From: Saposhnikovia divaricata
Lineage: Eukaryota > Streptophyta > Magnoliopsida > Apiales > Apiaceae
Direction: 5' to 3'
Assembly (NCBI GenBank): GCA_036435485.1
Contig: CM071600.1
Coordinates: forward strand, 58,959,546 to 59,023,545
DNA: 64,000 bases
The notes under the pieces: generated by a model
What the model was told of the DNA's origin: nothing
The model's database searches: none
Seen by the model: the letters and a program-made list of their open reading frames with translations, nothing else
Program-made: the position numbers and the translations under genes
In this document: positions 46,996-58,085 of the stretch, piece by piece
How the letters are laid out: each line of letters begins with the position of its first letter
How positions within the stretch are numbered: position 1 is the stretch's first letter

Positions 46996-49311
46996 TGATT
47001 AGTGCATATTTTTGCATATTTTTAGTACCTAATTATTGCTTGAACTCGTATTTTAATAAATTATTTTGTTGCATTTCAGGAAATTCGAGAAAAAATGAAG
47101 AAATGGCAAAATAAAGAAATAAATGACAAAAGAAGAAAAAGAAGGACCAAAATAGAAGAAAAGGGAAAGAGAATGGAGGTGGTGCACATTTTGCCAAAAC
47201 AAAATGGATGGCCAAGATTTAGCCAACCCAAAACCAAATGAATGGCTAAGATTAGTCCAAACCTACCCAAAACCCTAATTATTTTCTATAAATAGCCTCA
47301 TTCTTCATTTGTAAAATCATCTTAGAATTAGGTTAGTTCTAGTTCAACTCTAAATTATAGTAGTAGCCTCCATTTTATTTTGTAAACACTTTCTTTTATT
47401 TATGCAAATTTTCATTCCTTTTTTAATTTCTTGTTCTTAGTTATTAATTGTAATTGTGCCCCTTTAAATTTCAATTTTATTGTGGGTAATTTTTAGTTGT
47501 AGATCTAAATTTTGATGTTTAATTTAATTTTAAGAAATAAAAAAAAATCTCAAAAAATATTAATTTTAATTTTCATTCCGTATTTTACATGTTTTTTATT
47601 TGTTTGTTCGAAGTGTTATTTCCCCTCCCCTGTTTTAGTTGTATTCGAAAGAAAACCCATCTTGTAATCTTGCTTCTTCATCTCATTTTCTTCACTGCAA
47701 ACACAAATCACCTCCTTCCCTTTCTTGTTTCCATTTTCTGCGAATCATAAAACATCTCGGCCTCCCCCTCCCTTTCTTCCTTTCCCCACAAAACCACTGA
47801 TTCCCTTATTTCCTCTTTTCTTCTCTTGTCGCTGTTCCCCCCTTCTTCTCCTTTTCCCTCGATTAAACTGCATTTCCGGTTTCTTCTTCGTTTTCTTTTA
47901 ATTTCGTTTACTGAAGTTTAATCATCATTGAGTTCGCTGGTTTCCGAGTTGACTCGGTTCGATTGTAATAATTTGTTTCAGTTTGTAATGAGTTCACAGT
48001 GTCGAGGTTCTGGCGTTTGGAAGATTCATAGTTTGGTTAGCGATTTTGAGTTGAGTTTGTGGTTTGCTGTTAGTTCAAAAATAGATGTTCGTTGCTGAGA
48101 TCTTTATTTGAGTCGTTTGCTGAATGTTCCGTATTTAAATGCTGTCGAATGTTAATTACTGGGGGTTTTGCTGTCCTTTACCGAATCACAGAGTTGCTGG
48201 CTTCGTTTTGCGAGTCTAATATGAGATCTTGAGAGTTTTCGGAGTTTTAGAATTGTGAATCATCTGAGTTTGAAAGTCTTGTCCTGATGTCAAGTTGTGA
48301 TTGTAATTTTAATTGGTTTGCCATTGTTTTGTTCGAATAATGTCGTTGTCTCGTTGCTGAGTTGTTCTTGTCGAGTTTACCATTTGTCGAGTTCAGTTTC
48401 AGTTTACCCAGTTTCGATGGCTGAGTTTCTGTCGAGTATTTACAGATTGTTGTTCGTGCTTGCTATTCGTATTTGTCATTTAATCGATTATCAGTCTGCG
48501 TTGTTTGATTGAGATTTGTATTTGATGCCTTGTGTTTTGTTTTCATTTTTTTTAGAATTTCGTTCGTTGTTACTTTTCATAGCTGAGTTTAAAGTTTACG
48601 AGTTTAGTTGTTGAGTTTTAGTGTTGTTATTGTTAGGCGAATCTGAGTGTTCTGCTGTGTTGTTTCTCGATCTTTGCTGAGTTCTTTGCCGAGTTGCCGT
48701 GATCTGAGGTTGAGATTATGCGAGTAGAGTTTGAGATTATGCGAGTTTGCTGCGAGTAGTTATGTCGTGCTGTGGTTTCGTTCCTTATTTGATTTTTGCA
48801 GTGTTAATGAGTTTTACTAAGGAACCTAGTTTCTATGGTCTTTGCTTGCTGCGAGAAAGGTTTCGTTTTGGTTTTGTATTTCTGGCTCCTGTTCTTTTGT
48901 TGTGATTTTTGCTGAATTACTACTAAGTTGACTCGAGTTTGGAGATAAGATGCTTTTGATTTGTTAGTGGGCTAGTTAAATTTACGAACAAGTCAATGCC
49001 AAATTTTTCCAAAATTTTTTGTGAATAACTTTTTAGAATAAAATCTAATTTTAATTCGGATTTATAATTTTTAAAATAATTTAGTTAATTAATTTAGAAT
49101 TAGAATTAATTTAAAATTCTGTAAAATAGTTTAAACTCTATTTTAGGAATTAATTAGTAAAAATCCAAATCTTTCAAAAACCAAAAATTTTCTAATTCGA
49201 TTAAGTTAAATTTTAAGGTTCGCGAAAATATTAGTCCCTGTGGATCGAATCATAAATACTAAAACGAGATCGTGCGCTTGCGATTTTAATTACCATATTT
49301 CTAGCACATCA
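46996..49311 (+). repeat. 3' LTR of element G1
   Basis: 2316 bp, TGATTAGTGCATAT to CTAGCACATCA, TATA box at 47287-47294. It differs from the 5' LTR by scattered substitutions and a few indels, including about 20 extra bases near 48378. Confidence 0.93.
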
Positions 49312-49316
49312 GAAAA

Positions 49317-49423
49317 TGCAAAGCCTAATAGTACTCCTATGTCTATCTCCGATAAATTATCTATAGATAAAGACGGTGTTTCCGTTGATATTAAGAAATA
49401 TCGAGGGATGATAGGAAGTTTAT
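49317..49423 (+). pseudogene. Continuation of the copia RT after the G1 insertion
   Basis: Continues the frame broken at 41108: AKPNSTPMSISDKLSIDKDG and KKYRGMIGSL, the block that joins RT to RNase H in copia polyproteins. Family similarity ends at 49423; the RNase H core that should follow is absent. Confidence 0.88.
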
Positions 49424-49596
49424 TTTCGGTACTTGGTGGTTTGGTTGAACTGAATTTATTTTCGGTATTTGGTTTAATGGTTTTATATTAATACTGATGT
49501 GTTTTGATTTGTATTATATCATCTGAAAAAGCTATGCAGGTATTAAGGGGGAGAAAAATTCTCCTAATTGATGGTAATCATCAAAAAGGGAGAGAT
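49424..49596 (+). other. Junction and 3' end of another copia element, with two polypurine tracts
   Basis: After the break, a near-direct repeat of TTTATTTTCGGTA(C/T)TTGG at 49418 and about 49456 marks a possible recombination point. Purine tracts TTAAGGGGGAGAAAA (about 49547) and AAAAAGGGAGAGAT (49584-49596) follow; the second abuts the LTR start, as in SIRE/Maximus elements. Confidence 0.65.
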
Positions 49597-49933
49597 TGAA
49601 ACTCCAAGAATTTTGATGATCTTTTTCAGCAAGCTAGATAGCTTGTAAATTATATAATCGGCATGCTAGATAGTATATTGCACTAACATGTTTTGCAGGG
49701 TAAACACATATATGTTAGTTTTTTTCAGTATGTTAGATAATATTATTCAGCACGCTGAATAAAGTTTACAGGTGGCTATTCAGCACGCTAGACAGACTGA
49801 CATTTATTTATTCAGCACGCTGGACAGAAGACTTTGAATCCAACTAGGACTCAAATACTTTGACGATTTTCAAGCTTATCATCTAAGAAATTAGTATTTG
49901 ATTAATGTAAGGACTCTGATTTATATATATCAT
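49597..49933 (+). repeat. Left part of a SIRE-like copia 3' LTR (split by the tandem array)
   Basis: Starts TGAAACTCCAAGAATTTTG after the polypurine tract. It carries several CAGCACGCT(G/A)-type words. It stops at 49933 where the array begins; the LTR resumes at 61818. Unrelated to the LTR at 32606-35725. Confidence 0.75.
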
Positions 49934-50400
49934 TGTTATGCCTAATGTTTGGCATAGTCGTAATATTCCCAAATTTCTATTATTTATTTATTATTAATTC
50001 AGATTAATAATATCCTCTCACTAAAACGAGGAAATAATTTATTAATAACAGAAAATATCTCCAAACGATATTCTTCAAATCAGGAAGATATCACAACGCC
50101 AAGATTAACTCCAATAAAATCGGTAATTACCCACAATAATATTGTTTATCCCTCAAGTCTCTCAGGGATAGGCCCAATTTCACAGAACTGCGTGGGCTTG
50201 ATCCGATATAAATTGGTACGCAGGCATCTTGGCAAAAGGGATCCGAGATACGAGACAACTCGAGACACCTACCAAGTCCAGCCCCTTTAATTCTCATAAA
50301 CCCTAAATCCCTAAAAAAACAACCACATATTTTTGATTAATGGCTCTATTATTCCAGGAAACCTCCGAAATCTTGTTGTTACCGAAATCCTCCAACAACA
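49934..50400 (+). repeat. Array LTR 1
   Basis: 467 bp, TGTTATGCCTAATGTTTGGC to CTCCAACAACA. It has an inverted-repeat head (TATGCC and GGCATA). Confidence 0.92.
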
Positions 50401-51805
50401 ATTGGCGCTAGAAGGAGGGGTATCTTTATTATTCGAGGAGGATGAATAATTTTATTACAATGACGGACGGTAGCCATGGCGAAAAATAACTTCACCAAAA
50501 ACAAGAAAAAGAAGCGGTTGTTCTGGAAACTAAAGACGTCGTGAGGCGCGTGGAACACAAAGAAAAAAAAAAAGAAACACGATTATGTGTTAAGCAGCGA
50601 AGGAAGGCACTAAATCTTGGACATGAGCAAACAAAATAAATGGCAGTGAGATTTTGAAGCAACCGGAATGCAAGTCAAAAATGACATGGTCATATGGAGA
50701 TGGTCGTGCACAAAGTCAAACTCGAAGACTGGAGGCAACTGAATTAAAGAGAATACAAAAATTGCATATTGAAGGTCGAGTATAAAACAATCTTTCTGTT
50801 CAAGCGCCCCAGACTAAAATCTGAACCATCTCGGCAAAATCAGCGAGATAAGTTTCCGATTTTAAATTACTGCAAATTACTTGTTTATTATGTCATGTCA
50901 TATCACGCATGCATAATATATTTTATGTTTTTAAATATTTTTTTCGAAAAAATATTTATTATTTTAAAATTCGTGCGAGCTATATATTTTTATGAGTGAA
51001 AAATATATATATTCTGAAAAATATCGTACGAGATATTTATGTTGGGGCTTGTTGATATATTTAAAATCTTGTACGAGCTGCATGATCATAAATTTTGAAG
51101 AATGTTTTACGAAAAATATAATTATTTTTGAAAAACTAAATATCGCGACATTATTTTAAAAATTCGCATATTTATAATTGTGCTTGTAAAATATTTTCAT
51201 ATAGTGTCGCGAAAGCATATATGTTAAAAATATTTCAAACTTGCAAACTGAAATTTTCAAGTAGGGCAGCCTCGACGAATTGTAAATCTCGCGCTGAACG
51301 CTTGAGTAAAGGAGTTCGAACCCTTGGATTATTGGAATTTTTATCCCGGGATCACTGTTCGACCAGCTATAGGGTCTTCATATCTGGCAGGGTCACATTT
51401 TAATCTTTTGCCTCACAATGACGCCACACCTGACGCGGGTCATAGGCTCACGAAGACATTTCCATATCATTATGGGTTCGCGACACACTTTGATAGCGTG
51501 ATGCCTGCAGGATATATACAAACGCCAAGGTCCTAACTTGACAATGAAGACCGCAGTGAATTTCAAAACGATATTATACTCGCACTTTTGAAACATTGGC
51601 AAAATATATATCTTATACTGGTTATCGCATCGAGTCATACTTGCACCCACATTCGGATTACATGTTGCGCATTCCGCATTACGGGCACTGTAGTGCACTC
51701 ATATTTTTTGATAACAATTATGTTTAGTTGTTTCAGCGAAATTTGGAATCTTCAAGAATTTAGTTCTCCATTGCAGCAAGCTACACTGAAGAACTGGGGG
51801 CTTGT
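50401..51805 (+). mobile_element. Array interior 1
   Basis: 1405 bp. Primer site at 50402-50419. A short decayed gag start (MTDGSHGEK, then KEAVVLETKDVVRRVEHKE in another frame) lies at about 50460-50565. The rest is AT-rich and non-coding. A 76-codon frame at 50769-50999, also present in the other interiors, has no ATG start and no recognised domain. A purine tract AACTGGGGGCTTG precedes LTR 2. Confidence 0.88.
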
Positions 51806-52270
51806 TGTTATGCCTAATATTTGGCATAGTCGTAATATTCCCAAATTTCTATTATTTATTTATTATTAATTCAGATTAATAATATCCTCTCTCTGAAATG
51901 AGAAAATAATTTATTAATAACGGAAAATATCTCCAAACGATATTCTTCAAATCAGGAAGATATCACAACGCCAAGATTAAATCCAATAAAATCGGTAATT
52001 ACCCACATTAATATTGCTTATCCCTCAAGTCTCTCAGGGATAGGCCCAATGTCGCAGAACTGCGTGGGCTTGATCCGATATAAATTGGTACGCAGGCATC
52101 TTAGCAAAAGAGATCCGAGATACGAGACAACTCGAGACACCTACCAAGTCCAGCCCCTTTAATTCTCAAAAACCCTAAATCCCTAAAAACAGCCACATAT
52201 TTTTGATTAATGGCTCTATTATTCCAGCAAACCTCCGAAATCTTGGTGTTACCAAAATCCTCCAACAACA
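51806..52270 (+). repeat. Array LTR 2
   Basis: 465 bp, same ends as LTR 1, very similar throughout. Confidence 0.92.
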
Positions 52271-53573
52271 ATTGGCGCTAGAAGGAGGGGTATCTTTATT
52301 ATTCGAGGAGGATGAATAATTTTATTACAATGACGTACGGCAGCCATGGCGAAAAATAACTTCACCAAAACAAGAAAAAGAAGCTGTTGTTCTCGAAACT
52401 AAAGACGTCGCGAGGCGCGTGGAACACAAAGAAAAAAAAAAGAAACATGATTATGTGTTAAGCAGGGAAGGAAGGCACTAAATCTTGGACATAAGCAAGC
52501 AAAAAAAATGGCAGTGAGATTTTGAAGCAGCCGGAATGCAAGTCAAAGATGACATGGTCACATGGAGATGGTCGTGCACAAAGTCAAACTCGAAGACTGG
52601 AGGCAACTGAATTAAAGACAAGACAAAAATTGCATATTGAAGGTCGAGTATAAAACAATCTTTCTGTTCAAGCGCCCCAGACTAAAATCTGAACCATCTC
52701 GGCAAAATCAGCGAGATAAGTTTCCGATTTTAAATTACTGCAAATTACTTGTTTATTCTGTCATGTCATATCACGCATGCATAATATATTTTATGTTTTT
52801 AAATATTTTTTTCGAAAAAATATTTATTATTTTAAAATTCGTGCGAGCTATATATTTTTATGATTGAAAAATATAAATATTCTGAAAAATATCGTACGAG
52901 ATATTTATGTTGGGGCTTGTTGATATATTTAAAATCTTGTACGAGCTGCATGATCAAAAATTTTGAAGATTGTTTTACGAAAAATATCATTATTTTTGAA
53001 AAAATAAATATCACGACATTATTTGAAAAATTCGCATATTTATAATTGTGCATGTAAAATATTTTCATATAGTGTCGCGAAAGCATATATGTTAAAAATA
53101 TTTCAAACTTGCAAACAGAAATTGTCAAGTAGGGCAGCTTCGAAGGATTGTAAATCTCACGCTGAACGCTTGAGTAAAGGAGTTCGCACCCTTGGATTAT
53201 TGGAATTTTTATCCCGGGATCACTATTCGACCAGCTATAGGGTCTTCATATCTGGCAGGGTCACATTTTAATCTTTTGCCTCACAATGACGCCGCACCTA
53301 ACGCGGGTCATAGGCTCATGAAGACATTTCCATATCATTATGGGTTCGCAGACACACTTTGATAGCGTGATGCCTGCAGGATATATACAAACGCCAAGGT
53401 CCTAACTTGACAATGAAGACCGCAATGAATTTCAAAACGATATAATACTCGCACTTTTGAAACCTTGGCAAAATATATATCTTATACTAGTTATCGCATC
53501 GTGTCATACTTACACCCACATTCGGATTACATGTTGCGCATTCCGCATTACGGGCACTGTAGTGCACTCATAT
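52271..53573 (+). mobile_element. Array interior 2, left part
   Basis: First 1303 bp of the second interior; the remaining 101 bp are at 59380-59480 after element G2. The uninterrupted sequence at the break is visible in interior 3 near 61245. Confidence 0.9.
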
Positions 53574-54868
53574 TGATAACGTGTATTTTATACACGATTT
53601 TGTATTTCTTTATCCTGATTTTATTTTAGTTTCATGAGCGTTTTACTTATATTTGATTTGTTTCCATTTGTAATGCCACTTGCTTAATTGTTGAAATGTT
53701 GGCTTATTTTGGAATTGAAAGCAAGGATTTATCAAGAGGAAGGTTAGAAGATTCAAGTTTGCTATACCAAAGGTTCAAAGTGCATTAATTTGAAGAGTTT
53801 GGTTCGAACGGGCAGTTGCACGGCCGTGCGTCAGGCCGTGCAAGAAGTTCCAAAGCTTGCAGATTTTTGCACGGGTAGTTGCACGGCCGCGCACCAGGCC
53901 GTGCAAGAAGTTTCAGAGCTTGCAGATTTTTGCACGGGCACGGCCATGCAAAAATCTGCTGTGTATTAAAAAAAGCCAAACCCTACATCTTATAACATCT
54001 TATCTTCACATCTTATTTTCCTCTCATCTTTGCCTCTTCAAGAACACAATTAGGGTTAGTAAGAATTAGAGAGGAGACATTAATTACTTGTAATCTAGCA
54101 TTGATTATGAGTAACTAACTCCATTTATTTGGCTCAAGGAGGAATTCATGTACTAAACCCATTTTAATTTAAGTAAGATCTATTTCACTCTATCTTGAAT
54201 ACTTGTGATGTATTGTTTATGATTTTGCTTGGAGATTTGTAAGTTGCTTCATCTTGCTCTTCTTGTAATTTCAATTGCTAATTGTTTGTTCTAATACGTA
54301 ATCGTTAGTTCATTCATTATAGTAGCACAAGATTTAGTGTACCTAATCCACAAGATTCAAGTGCAAATACCTAGGTTGAGCTTCTCATCCTTGGGTTTGT
54401 CCTATCCTCTCTTTGTTTAATTCCTTGACTTGGTTAAATTGATAGTGCTTCATTATTGGTTGTTAGTGTCAAGAGAGCTAATTTATGTGCTTCACTAAAT
54501 TAATGTGTATAATAGAAGAGAAATAAGTGATTGTGTGCTTCACCAATTATCTTGGTTAGGTAGAGTTGGATATATTTTGCTTGTTGTTGGGTTGAAGTGC
54601 TTGAGTTTCTATTATCCTTGGGTCAAATATCTCTATATCTTGCTTATTCATTCATTGTGTTGTTGTGTTGGTAAAATTGGATGATGGACATTAACTTAGT
54701 TGTAGTTCTATAGCATTTTATTTCTTGTAGGCAAGGTGTTTGATAAAACACCTCAACCAAACTCAAAATCCCCATTTTCCACAATTCTAGATTATAAGAG
54801 ATAATATACTTGAAATCAATATTGATAGGCCTTCCCTGTGAACGAACTTAGGAAAAATACTACCTTCA
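53574..54868 (+). repeat. 5' LTR of element G2
   Basis: 1295 bp, TGATAACGTGTATTTTATAC to ACTACCTTCA. U3 has a GC-rich cluster at 53812-53953 with GCACGGCCGTGC palindromes and the variant GCACGGCCGCGC. Confidence 0.93.
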
Positions 54869-54871
54869 AAT

Positions 54872-54889
54872 TGGCGCCGCTGTCGGGGA
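54872..54889 (+). other. Primer-binding site of element G2
   Basis: TGGCGCCGCTGTCGGGGA, three bases after the LTR. The first 11 bases match the G1 site. Confidence 0.85.
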
Positions 54890-55033
54890 AGGCAACAATA
54901 TTAATTTTGAGTTAATTGTTTCTTATATTTTAGATTGTATATTTGTATATAGTTTTTTTTTTGTTCTTTCTTTTTTATTGGTGTGTCTACATGTTTATTG
55001 GATATAGACATGAACTAACTCTTTCAGGAGACG

Positions 55034-55986
55034 ATGGATAACTATTTTGGTTGGAATAACGCTCAAGATTTCACCTATGATCAAGAACGATATCAAGATT
55101 TTAATTCTTTCAGAATTTTAATGCATATCAGGTGAATTCTTTATATTCTACAAACTCATGCTATGCTCCTTACCCTCCTAGCATCGATTATTCATATGCT
55201 TGTGAAAATCAATGTTATGATCCGCAATATAATTCCCAAGACCATCAAGGGTCTTCTTCATCTTCCTTATCATCATTAGAGGAGATGATAAAACAAATGG
55301 CGGCAAACAACCTCCAACTTGCTTTTGAAAATCGATGCTATGATCCACAATATAATTCCCAAGACCATCAAGGGTCTTCTTCATCTACATTGTCATCACT
55401 TAAAGAAATGATGAAGCAAATGGCGGCAAACAACCTCCAATTTCAAAACACCAATTTTCAAAGTATATCCAACTTGGAAAAGCAAATGAGTCAACTAGCC
55501 GAAACCGTGAGTCGATTAGAGGAGGTCAATTCTCCTACTAATCATGATTCTTGTTTTGTAATTGATGAAAATTTTGTGCATGATGAATCTGCTCATTTAG
55601 TTGACGATTGCCCTAAACTTGACAATGTTGAATTGGATGTAGTGGAGGATCTACCAAACCTTGAAAATACCTATGAGCTTAATGAATTGGTAGATGAGAT
55701 AAAAATTGAGGAATGTCCAATTGAAATTGAGAAGGAATTAGAAATTGATGAAGTTGAAATTTTTTTTTGGGTATATAAGGATCCAATTTGGGAACAATTT
55801 TTGAGTCGTAGTTATAATGATTATTCTGACGATTTTTCTAACTACTTTGCTTTTTCAAAGTCTCTTGAAGATGTGAAGATCATAAAAATATTTCTATATT
55901 ATTATGGATCGAAGGTATATTTGCACGCCTTATTTTTATTATTGATTCATAGGTATGTGCATTTATTTGCTTTTTCACCTCATTAG
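55034..55986 (+). pseudogene. Gag-like protein of element G2 (one frameshift)
   Basis: ATG at 55034 (MDNYFGWNNAQDF) stays open to 55137; the main frame takes over near 55108 and runs to 55986, so one base was gained or lost in the TTC run near 55107. The N-terminal part is rich in Tyr, Asn and Gln. A 41-residue unit (ENQCYDPQYNSQDHQG through MAANNLQ) is duplicated in tandem. Next is a coiled coil, SNLEKQMSQLAETVSRLEEV, like the NLExQMGQLA segment of Athila-type Gag. A very acidic tract follows (about codons 150-210, many Glu/Asp). The C-terminus is hydrophobic and aromatic. No zinc knuckle, protease or RT. Probable Gag derivative; function unknown. Confidence 0.72.
55204..55449 (+). repeat. 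123-bp in-frame tandem duplication in the G2 gag-like ORF
   Basis: Units at 55204 and 55327, each 41 codons, differing by a few substitutions. Being in frame it keeps the protein open. Confidence 0.9.
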
Positions 55987-58070
55987 TTTTGGTACTTGTA
56001 TAAATAAGTCGAGCCAACGACAATAAACAAGCCGCTTTTTGGGAGGCAACCCAAGGTTCGCATGTATTTATATATTTTTATGCGTGTATTAGATTTTGTT
56101 CCTCGCTTGCATTTATGTAAGGTGTTATGCATATTGTAGGTTTGAGGATTGATCTAAATATTAGTGAGTGGGAATTCCATTTTCATCTATTTTAATTCCT
56201 AAAAAAAAAAAACTAGTTATGTATATATCCTTAATTAGTTTATTCTAGTGGCTTTGAAGGGTGTCGGTTAATTTTGTCAGGTTATTTGTGGTGCGTGGAT
56301 TTGTTCAATTCTTGGCGTGCAAATTTTGGAGTCAGATTTTGACAAATATGAGTGGTGCTCCCGATTCTTGATGTTTATTTTCAGGGAAGTTATTTTTCAC
56401 TCCTATCTCTACTTCAATTTTATTTGTCATGCATGAGGACATGCCATGTTTTAAGTGGGGGAAGGATTGTTCATTTTGATGTCCGTTTTGTTGTCTGTTC
56501 TGTTTGCATTTGGAAAATAAGTTTAGTCATGAGTGTGTTTACTTGTTTGTAAAATTTATGACATTGTGAGCTTGTAGCTTTGTTTTCTCCTATTACGTGT
56601 CTAACATTATCAATTTGATGTGAATCTATAAGTTTGATGCACCTTTTTGCACACACTCACACTTAAAATGACATGAAAAGTCTAGATTGTTTGTAATTAA
56701 ATTGTGGACATGACGATTATCTCTTAGCATGCATGGAGTCAAATCGAGAAGATGTTATTAAAACTTAAACCTTGTGAGATCTTGAACGATGATTGTTTGG
56801 TTTGTGTGTTTCTCCCTCTTTATGTGTGTTTTTGCTCTAGGGCTTGCATTAAACCTTCATTCATGGATGCACCATAATAAGGAAATTCTATTTAGGATAA
56901 CTTTTTTTGGCCTTTTAGCTTGTGAACCATGAAAATAATCCCTAATTACCCCCTTTGAAGCTTATATCCATATTTTTCTTCGTCACTCTCCCCTTTTATA
57001 CATGAGTCATAGCCAAATACTTCACTCTCGACCTAGTTGAGCTAGTTGAGTCTTGGAAAGAATTGATTGATGAGCATGTGAATTTGGAAAAGTTGTGAAG
57101 AGAAAGAATTCTATTTATTGTAAGTGGGAACTAGTTCGATGTGTATATCTAGATGTGGTTCAAGGTTCATTGTAATATTTATATATAATGCATCCCCTTT
57201 GCTAAAAAAAAAGCAATAACTAAATGGGATGTAAAAAAAAATAAAAATAAAAAAGCAATAAATCTTTGTACATTATTTTGATTCAATTTTCTTGGTAAAT
57301 GTGGTTGTGTTTTATAATTGTAAATGAGTGAAGATATTCTTTAGTTTGGAATTTGGTGGATGAAGCGAGCAAGCGTCATTTTGACTCAACTAGCGAAACT
57401 TTTACACCTTCCTTGCATTTAAATTTTCACACCTTCGCCCTAGCCTCATTACAACCCATTTTATGAATTCCTTATTTTTGGTGCAATCCGGAATTTAGGT
57501 GGACATGCAAGGTTAAGTAGAGCGCATGCATTTAGACTTGGAGTTGAGTGAAATCTCTAGCCCATACTTGTGTGATGCATAATTGAGAGATGTGAGATTT
57601 TTCACCATACAATTTCATTTTCTTAATGCGAAGCCATGTATGCTTTGTGATCATCTTGTCTAGTGTTCACGATTGAAGTGCATTCATTCTATCTTTAATG
57701 TCATGGTTACATTTTGCACAAGGTGTGTTATCTTGATTCTTGAATTGGTTACTAGCTCGTTATAGTGGATGACAAGGTGAATAGCTCTATATGTTTGATT
57801 TTTGTTACAAGTGGACGACTCGGACATGTGAGTGTAGTAGTTAATTTAATTAGTATATATTGTTAGTTTCTTGTTTATTAGTGATTTTTGTGATTTTGTG
57901 GGTACATCATTTATAAACCCTCACGAGACCTCACTCGTCCACTAGGGCTACCTAGGGGTTCCAAGGGCTTGTTGCATATGCCAAATGCAACCGTGATCAC
58001 CTACGGAAGTGGTACTAGTTAGGAGTATATGGTTATGTTATATTCAGTTTGCTCGGGACTAGCAAACTTC
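55987..58070 (+). other. Non-coding 3' interior of element G2
   Basis: About 2 kb with no supported ORF. Holds a strong hairpin TTGGG-AGGCAA-CCCAA at about 56038-56053 and the internal hairpin-polypurine module at 56431-56465. A-runs occur near 57208 and 57233. Confidence 0.65.
56431..56465 (+). promoter_or_regulatory. Internal hairpin-polypurine module of G2
   Basis: Perfect hairpin GCATG-AGGA-CATGC (56431-56444), 8-nt spacer, then AAGTGGGGGAAGG (56453-56465). The same purine word ends the interior at 58071-58080. Confidence 0.8.
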
Positions 58071-58085
58071 AAGTGGGGGAATATT
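58052..58085 (+). promoter_or_regulatory. Terminal hairpin-polypurine tract of G2
   Basis: Weakened hairpin CTCG-GGA-CTAG (58052-58062), 8-nt spacer, AAGTGGGGGA (58071-58080), ATATT, then the 3' LTR. Confidence 0.8.

Larger units (their letters stand above)
41109..49311 (+). mobile_element. Gag-only LTR retrotransposon (element G1) nested in the copia RT
   Basis: 8203 bp in all: LTRs 41109-43404 and 46996-49311, interior 43405-46995. It is flanked by GAAAA on both sides (41104-41108 and 49312-49316), and the copia reading frame is continuous across the site when the element and one repeat are set aside. The interior encodes only one gag-like protein (with two stops) and no protease, RT or integrase, so it must borrow enzymes. 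The primer site TGGCGCCGCTGCC and the gag coiled-coil suggest an Athila/Tat-related Ty3/gypsy parent. LTRs are about 97-98 percent alike by eye, hence a fairly recent insertion. Confidence 0.92.

Noticed and set aside
35725..49597. Taking the 35.8-kb polyprotein and the 49.6-kb LTR as one intact element
   Set aside because: The two LTRs do not match and the coding frame breaks at 49423; they are treated as parts of different elements.
50769..50999. 76-codon frame repeated at 52637-52867 and 60310-60540
   Set aside because: It repeats only because the array interior repeats; it starts at TTG rather than ATG, has no recognised domain and lies in AT-rich DNA.
53785..53979. Arg/Pro/Cys-rich frames on both strands over the G2 LTR palindromes (also 58297-58575)
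   Set aside because: Products of the GC-rich palindrome repeats in an LTR U3; they differ between the two LTRs.
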